Below are positions 58,566 through 64,000 of a stretch of 64,000 nt of DNA, piece by piece (within the stretch, counting starts at the first letter, position 1; every line of letters starts with the position of its first letter). A program made the position numbers and the translations under genes. A model generated the notes under the pieces. That model searched no databases. It was given only the letters and a program-made list of their open reading frames with translations, and was not told where the DNA came from. Source of the DNA: Flavobacteriales bacterium UBA2104 (lineage in GTDB: Bacteria > Bacteroidota > Bacteroidia > Flavobacteriales_D > Crocinitomicaceae); NCBI GenBank assembly GCA_002331485.1, contig DCYS01000003.1, forward strand, positions 139,161 through 203,160, read 5' to 3'.

Positions 58566-61500
58566 TCTTCTTCTTTTACTGCGTTTTCCTCCAAATATTC
58601 AGCTGGAATTGGCACTCGTTTGTCCTCATCCCTCGGAAGATCTTTTTTCTTCTCTTTCTTTCTGAACAAATTCGCAAAAAATTGAAATAATTTGAAGTCC
58701 TCTAAGGTATGAAAATCTTCTTTATAACTAACACCAACACCCTGGGTAAATTGTCCCTGTGTATTGTTTTGAATTACAGTATTATTATTCGATTCATTAA
58801 AGGCACTTACTCGGAATGTTCCATCTTCATTCAGTAAATACTCCACTTCGACATCTCCAATGATCGTGTTATGACCCGGTGCACCAGTGCTTTGTTCGGT
58901 TTCATCTCGTATAGAACCAACACCAACAGAACCAGAAACCTGAAGTCGATCATTTAAAAAGTTCTTTGACAATCCAAATTGTCCAGTTACTCCTCCAAGC
59001 AGATTGTCATTTTCGAGATTGACATTCATTTGATAATTCTGACTTACCTTGTTCAAGAGTGAGTTGATCTGAGTAGATGCAAGATCCAGAAGTGCACCTC
59101 CACTACTACCTGCGCCCGACTCTTGTCCTGCTAACGGCAAGAAACTACGCGATACCAGGATCGAGAAGAATTGCTTATTTAACTCATCCTGATCGCTTCT
59201 GATACGAGAAATAACAGCTTTGCCTGATTCTGACGCGTTTGGTGCTTCCAGGTCAAATGAGATCTCAGGACTCATCATGTTTCCATCCAAATAAAGGTAA
59301 GATTTGATCAATTCATTGTCTGCCGAGCTGTTCTCTACTACATCTGGCATAACGATAGCCAAATTTGCCTGTGTTTCATAATAGGTATTGATATCGAGTA
59401 CTGCCTCGTAAGGATCTCCCGTCCATTGAACCGTTCCTCCTTCTTCGATCACGAAATTCTGCTTGTATGGTCCCATTGCAAAATTGTACATACCATCGAC
59501 AACTGTGTAAGTTCCTTTAAGCGTCAATTCTCCATATTGGTCCACACCCATGTTAAGATCCCCGGTTCCACGGGCTGTTATTTCATCACCAATATTCTCA
59601 TCAAAAATTAGTTTGACCTGCGCATCATTGGTAACATTAAAATCAAAATTGAAATCAACTCCAGTAAGATCGACCTTTTTCTCTTGCTCAGTTTCATCTT
59701 CTGAAGTTTTGAATGAAATAAAGCCTTCCTCTTCTATTGTAGTTGGTCCGTACATTGGAAAGAAGATCGCAGTTCCTTTTTTAGTTGTAGCTGAAACATC
59801 AATTGAAAGATTGTCGGCATACCCCGAAATATTCGCGATACCATTTATATAAGCTGTTCCGTGATATGGTTCATCTTCCGAGTATTCAGTATCCATCACA
59901 AGAAATCGATCCACAGGAAGTGCTTTGGCCGGATTATTCGGCATACGCTTAGTTGGATGCTCTTCTAAATTGGCATTGATCTCAAAGAAGAAGTTTTCAA
60001 AATTATCGTGGAATAAGGACCCCGTTATGAATCCTACGTTGCCTTCTTCATCTTCAAGCGGCATCGAGTTAATATAAAAACCGTCTTTTACCGATTCAAC
60101 CTCACCACTAAAGAACATGTCCGCTCCCAGAATCGCTAAATTAACTTTACCATCATTCATATCAACTTTTCCTTTCAGCAAGGGCTCTGCTACTGTTCCT
60201 GTCAATGAAAGATCACCCTGGAGTTTCCCTTCTAGTGTTCTAACCACCTCTGGATCGAGGAACTCACTTACAACACTGATATCAGTGCCTCTCATGAGCA
60301 TATTGAAATCTAAGGTTTGATCTGATTCTGATTTAGGATTCAATAAGTAGTTACCATCAAATGCAAACGTTCGTTTCTTCTTGTAAATGATATCTCCAAA
60401 CATCGAAACTCGATCCAGTTTTGCATTGTAATCTGCTCCAAAACTTACATTTCCTAATTCGGTTTCGTTTACGTATAAATCTTCCAGAACAGCATCACCG
60501 ACAAATTTGAAATCCGTAAACGGCGTAGATATAGATCCCGCTGCATTTGCTTTCCCTGATAGATCAAAATCCTGACCCAATAATACCCCAATATCCTTCA
60601 GATCAACATTCATAATATCTAAATACAGTTTATCAAAGGGATACTTCGACATTTGTCCTTCTGCTGAAATATATTGATCGTTATACTCCAGCTTAAAATC
60701 CTCCAGGAAGAAACAGTTATCCGTATAGTTGAGATGTGCTCTATCCTCTAATTGCCATTTATGTCCATTCACCGTGAAATAAGAAGGTAAAATATCAATG
60801 TCAAATCCATCTTTATCGAATAAATGGGTATACCATTCAAGATTTGAGCGATTGTCCTTGGTATCGTGGAAGATCAATTGAGAATCCATAAAGCCTTTCG
60901 CTGTTAATCCTGTGAAATGTATTTCTTCAAAGGTCAGTGAATCGTTAAAATAGATTGCATCTGCTCTGTAGAGTGCCAGTAATTCTCGATTGTACACATC
61001 CTGTATGATAGAAATATTCTGGATTCTTGTCGAATCGTATGAAACATAGTCACTTTCTATATTCATACTCATCTCCCCATTCTTTCCAACGTATCGACCA
61101 TCGATCTGCGTATTTTTTGCGACATGAAGTGATGGATATACAACATCAAGAATTGGATTGATATCCTTAATATTGAAGCTATAATCAAAATGACTGGAAT
61201 CAACAACAGACTTCTCTTCAGCAGGGACAAACGCCGGAAAGATCTTATTCAATTCAGCTACAACATTTTTTGCGATCAGGTCGAACTCCATATTTCCCAT
61301 CACATCAGCATCTAGCCAGTCAGATTCTAAATACAACTTATCAACTCGTTTTGATCGTTCCATTGTACCTTTGAAATTCGTTGTATGAAAATCGTTCCCA
61401 TTTTCAGCATAAAATAATGTATCAATATTCAAGTCGCCCTTGAATGTTTCGAAATCCTTCCCTTTCGCATCTATTCGCAGGGAAGTATATACATCTCCTC

Positions 61501-63184
61501 TATTCTTAAATGCCGGATTTAGCGCTTCTAAGTGAGCACATTCCAGATCGAGGTTTGCATTCATGATCAATTCATTACCTACACTTGCCAAACCATCAAA
61601 CGTTAGGTCAAGATTCTCATCTCGTACATAGATCTTCCCTTTCACTTCATTCTTAGGTGTATATGATCTATTATCCAGTTCATAATAAACATCGTCCAGA
61701 ACAATGAAGCTGTAAGGGTAATTAGCTAAATTAAAATCATTGAACGTTCCTCGAACGTGTTCAACACTTAGCACTTTGTTATCATATAAAAGACGCGTAA
61801 ATTGTATTCCCCCATCCAACTTACCAAGCTGATCATTGTTTAAGAATCTATCAACTTCTATGTCATTAAACACCAATGACTTATTGACTTTAACCTTAGG
61901 CTTAACTTCAATTCTTGAAAATGTTGAATCTGACTTGATCTTCATAGGAACACGCCAGTAGATCTCCCCAAGATTCGTGGTCATCGTTTCAACATTTAAC
62001 TCTACATTTTGGAGCTTACCTTTAATATCTATTTTATTCAATCTGACATAATCTAATGTTCTTAGACTTTCTGGAAGATCGAGATAATCCATTCCAGCTG
62101 ATTCTGGAAGTTTGAGCTGAGCTATTTCGCGAGAGTCAATAGCGATCGTCGCTATACGCTGATCAAGGTCTTTGGAGAGAATATTTGAAAAGTCGATCAA
62201 ACGAAAATCCCCTCGAACCTCTGTTCGCTCCTTATACCTGAGCTTTAAGTTTTTGACCAATAGATCGTTGATCACATTATTCGTATTGCACGAGATCGTC
62301 ACAACGTCGTTCATTCCCTTCAATTGAGGAGCAAACAGGGAAACGTCAGCTAATGAAACCTTTGAATTGATCAATTTACTTTTCATTCTGACCTTATTCA
62401 CAAAAGAAGAGAAATCCGAAAGATCCTTAGTCTTGAGTTCAAAAGAAGGTAGATCGATATCAGATCGACTTGTTTTGATCTTCGTATTACTCAGTTTTAC
62501 TCCTTTAGAATCGAATGAAGCTGCAGCAAGCATTTCATTGATCTTAAAACCACTTCTCTCTTTAGCTTTAAGACGCTTAATATCTGCAATATAGCTTTCC
62601 GGTGTGATCTTTATGTTTGAAGCTTTTAAAGCTATTTTTCGCAATCCGAGATGACTATAATCAACCCCATAATCCAACATTTTCTTATTCAGATCATTAA
62701 AAGAGAATCGACTCGATTCAATATTAAGCTGAGTGAGGTTGATCTCAAAGTCAGTCTCTTCAGACGGCTCATCAGATTTGAAGTGATCCACCAAAAACTG
62801 AAAATTGAGATGATCTTTCCCTATGTATTTTTTGAGTTCAACGTTTGCACCAGTCAACTTAACTTCATCAATGTCGAACTTTAATTTTTTAAGGTCATAA
62901 TCGCCAAGATTAACGTAAAGCTCCCTGATATAAAGAAGTGTATCCCCTTCCTTATCCGGAATAAACACCTTATCGATGTAGGCTCGATCAAAGAATGAAA
63001 TATCAATTTTCCCTATCTGTAAAGGAAGATCTAAGGTTTTTGAAAAATAGTTGACCGTTCTGTCACCAACGTACGTTTGGAATGAAGAGGTACGAATGGC
63101 AAACGACAGAAATATGACAATGATCAAAGAATACTCAACTAAGAATAGAAGAAAATTCCGCAGTATTTTAAGTAATTTTGTCAT
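58562..63184 (-). CDS. tamB: TamB-like translocation/assembly protein
   Basis: The 1540-residue protein has an N-terminal membrane anchor (about 8-27, LRNFLLFLVEYSLIIVIFLSFAI), a very long region of repeating beta-strands as expected for the lipid-carrying groove of AsmA/TamB-type proteins, and a C-terminal TamB (DUF490) domain. In that domain GTGDLNMGVDQYGELTLKGTYTVVDGMYNF, LLDLASTQINSLLNKVSQNYQMNVNLENDNLLGG and SVGVGSIRD are visible. It bridges inner and outer membranes for lipid transport or outer-membrane assembly. The acidic and Lys-rich tail ends AVKEEE. Its likely partner TamA is not here. Confidence 0.92.
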   Translation of the reverse strand: MTKLLKILRNFLLFLVEYSLIIVIFLSFAIRTSSFQTYVGDRTVNYFSKTLDLPLQIGKIDISFFDRAYIDKVFIPDKEGDTLLYIRELYVNLGDYDLKKLKFDIDEVKLTGANVELKKYIGKDHLNFQFLVDHFKSDEPSEETDFEINLTQLNIESSRFSFNDLNKKMLDYGVDYSHLGLRKIALKASNIKITPESYIADIKRLKAKERSGFKINEMLAAASFDSKGVKLSNTKIKTSRSDIDLPSFELKTKDLSDFSSFVNKVRMKSKLINSKVSLADVSLFAPQLKGMNDVVTISCNTNNVINDLLVKNLKLRYKERTEVRGDFRLIDFSNILSKDLDQRIATIAIDSREIAQLKLPESAGMDYLDLPESLRTLDYVRLNKIDIKGKLQNVELNVETMTTNLGEIYWRVPMKIKSDSTFSRIEVKPKVKVNKSLVFNDIEVDRFLNNDQLGKLDGGIQFTRLLYDNKVLSVEHVRGTFNDFNLANYPYSFIVLDDVYYELDNRSYTPKNEVKGKIYVRDENLDLTFDGLASVGNELIMNANLDLECAHLEALNPAFKNRGDVYTSLRIDAKGKDFETFKGDLNIDTLFYAENGNDFHTTNFKGTMERSKRVDKLYLESDWLDADVMGNMEFDLIAKNVVAELNKIFPAFVPAEEKSVVDSSHFDYSFNIKDINPILDVVYPSLHVAKNTQIDGRYVGKNGEMSMNIESDYVSYDSTRIQNISIIQDVYNRELLALYRADAIYFNDSLTFEEIHFTGLTAKGFMDSQLIFHDTKDNRSNLEWYTHLFDKDGFDIDILPSYFTVNGHKWQLEDRAHLNYTDNCFFLEDFKLEYNDQYISAEGQMSKYPFDKLYLDIMNVDLKDIGVLLGQDFDLSGKANAAGSISTPFTDFKFVGDAVLEDLYVNETELGNVSFGADYNAKLDRVSMFGDIIYKKKRTFAFDGNYLLNPKSESDQTLDFNMLMRGTDISVVSEFLDPEVVRTLEGKLQGDLSLTGTVAEPLLKGKVDMNDGKVNLAILGADMFFSGEVESVKDGFYINSMPLEDEEGNVGFITGSLFHDNFENFFFEINANLEEHPTKRMPNNPAKALPVDRFLVMDTEYSEDEPYHGTAYINGIANISGYADNLSIDVSATTKKGTAIFFPMYGPTTIEEEGFISFKTSEDETEQEKKVDLTGVDFNFDFNVTNDAQVKLIFDENIGDEITARGTGDLNMGVDQYGELTLKGTYTVVDGMYNFAMGPYKQNFVIEEGGTVQWTGDPYEAVLDINTYYETQANLAIVMPDVVENSSADNELIKSYLYLDGNMMSPEISFDLEAPNASESGKAVISRIRSDQDELNKQFFSILVSRSFLPLAGQESGAGSSGGALLDLASTQINSLLNKVSQNYQMNVNLENDNLLGGVTGQFGLSKNFLNDRLQVSGSVGVGSIRDETEQSTGAPGHNTIIGDVEVEYLLNEDGTFRVSAFNESNNNTVIQNNTQGQFTQGVGVSYKEDFHTLEDFKLFQFFANLFRKKEKKKDLPRDEDKRVPIPAEYLEENAVKEEE

Positions 63185-63194
63185 CGGTTATTAA

Positions 63195-63202
63195 CAAAGA
63201 TA
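63195..63202 (-). promoter_or_regulatory. Probable -7 box for tamB
   Basis: On the minus strand TATCTTTG matches TAnnTTTG and lies 10 nt before the tamB ATG. No -33 TTG at standard spacing was confirmed. Confidence 0.45.
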
Positions 63203-63209
63203 TTTAATC

Positions 63210-64000
63210 TTGAGCAATAAAGACATCATCATACTGGGTATTGAATCATCTTGTGATGATACCTCCGCTGCTGTTTTGAAAAACGAAACAATTTTAAGTA
63301 ATCTCATTGCGGGCCAAAGTGTACATGAAGACTACGGAGGAGTTGTTCCCGAGCTTGCTTCAAGAGCGCATCAACAGAACATTGTTCCTGTAGTCGATCA
63401 AGCGTTAAAAAAGGCAAATATTTCAAAGAATGATATCGATGCTATTGCTTTTACCAGAGGTCCGGGGCTTTTGGGAAGTCTGATCGTAGGAACTTCTTTT
63501 GCGAAGTCGTTTTCTTTAGGTCTTGGAATTCCAATGGTTGAGGTCAATCACATGAAAGGTCATATACTGGCTCACTTTATTGATGATCCTGAAAGAGAAA
63601 AGCCGAACTTCCCATTTATGTGTCTCACTGTTTCCGGTGGACATACACAATTAGTCGTTGTAAATGATTATGACGATATGGAAGTTGTTGGAACCACAAA
63701 AGATGATGCAGCTGGAGAGGCATTTGACAAAACAGCAAAACTATTAGGTCTCCCCTATCCAGGTGGACCGATCATCGATAAATACGCTCAAGAAGGCGAT
63801 CCTAATATTATTTCATTTAGCAAACCTGAGGTTCCAGGTTTTGACTACAGCTTTAGTGGATTAAAAACGAATGTTCTTCAGGTACTAGAAAAAGCCAATC
63901 GAAAAGATCCGAACTTCGTCAAGGATAACATTAAGAATATCTGTGCAAGTCTTCAGGGAACGATCATGGACATCTTATTTGACAAATTGGTCAAGGCCAT
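63210..64000 (+). CDS. tsaD: tRNA N6-adenosine threonylcarbamoyltransferase TsaD, 3' end missing
   Basis: TsaD transfers the threonylcarbamoyl group to A37 of tRNAs reading ANN codons, with TsaB and TsaE. The frame opens after an in-frame TAA at 63192-63194. The only standard start is TTG at 63210, giving MSNKDIIILGIESSCDDTSAA. ATP- and metal-binding motifs are LGIESSCDDTS, the HMKGH pair (H114, H118), TVSGGHTQLVVV and AAGEAFDKTAKLLGLPYPGGP. About 263 residues are in the window; the family is about 335-340, so some 75 residues lie beyond the edge. It is divergent from tamB, 25 bp apart. Confidence 0.95.
   Translation, partial: MSNKDIIILGIESSCDDTSAAVLKNETILSNLIAGQSVHEDYGGVVPELASRAHQQNIVPVVDQALKKANISKNDIDAIAFTRGPGLLGSLIVGTSFAKSFSLGLGIPMVEVNHMKGHILAHFIDDPEREKPNFPFMCLTVSGGHTQLVVVNDYDDMEVVGTTKDDAAGEAFDKTAKLLGLPYPGGPIIDKYAQEGDPNIISFSKPEVPGFDYSFSGLKTNVLQVLEKANRKDPNFVKDNIKNICASLQGTIMDILFDKLVKA

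Overview
This 64 kb window is an ordinary-looking chromosomal stretch from a member of the Bacteroidota, most likely class Flavobacteriia. The evidence is a protein with SprB-type repeats and a gliding-motility (type IX secretion) C-terminal domain, two SusC-like/TonB-dependent receptors with carboxypeptidase-regulatory N-termini, a DUF4249 lipoprotein, BshC, a long-form IspH, LytS/LytTR signalling, and many promoters of the Bacteroidota form TAnnTTTG, usually 5 to 30 nt before a start codon. Shine-Dalgarno sequences are generally not evident. I see no prophage, integrase, transposase, CRISPR array, tRNA or rRNA. The only structural RNA recognised is a small SRP RNA at about 26.2 kb.

Layout. 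1-4.4 kb: 3' end of an OmpL-like porin, then a DUF4249 lipoprotein and its TonB-dependent receptor. 4.5-6.4 kb: nitronate monooxygenase-like enzyme, DUF4442 hotdog protein and a small lipoprotein, overlapping like an operon. 6.4-10.6 kb: MoxR ATPase with CoxE-type VWA protein, convergent with a membrane VWA protein. 10.6-14.9 kb: a lysine-ketoglutarate-reductase-like dehydrogenase, a second TonB-dependent receptor and a MarR regulator. 15-17.3 kb: LytS/LytTR two-component pair and an RRM protein. 17.3-22 kb: MnmA, an XRE regulator, and three uncharacterised genes with unusual repeat-bearing promoters. 22-28 kb: DPP4-like peptidase, GNAT, IspH, SRP RNA, AidB-like acyl-CoA dehydrogenase. 28-32.5 kb: the T9SS-exported repeat protein and envelope lipoproteins. 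32.6-38.1 kb: ACMSD, META lipoprotein, small envelope proteins, DUF2207/LemA. 38.2-48.8 kb: HtpG, a TerB-DnaJ protein, BshC, cyclophilin, a split lipoprotein, small membrane proteins, MtfA-like peptidase. 48.9-53.4 kb: both subunits of methylmalonyl-CoA mutase and an AI-2E-type exporter. 53.5-64 kb: small envelope proteins, YchF, a biotin carboxylase, TamB and the 5' part of TsaD.

How the genes work together. MutA/MutB convert methylmalonyl-CoA to succinyl-CoA. The biotin carboxylase at 57-58.5 kb could supply the carboxylation step, but its partner subunits are not here. HtpG followed directly by a TerB-J protein forms a small chaperone pair. TamB, YchF, TsaD, MnmA and the SRP RNA are housekeeping.

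No clearly new multi-gene system was found. The most unusual parts are: the 18-22 kb region, where unknown genes carry tandem or palindromic operators; a lipoprotein whose signal peptide and body lie in different frames at 44.3-44.6 kb; a MarR operator overlapping its own -33 box; a non-standard htpG promoter; and three places where an intrinsic terminator sits almost on the next start codon. Function calls rest on motif recognition by eye; no database search was possible.
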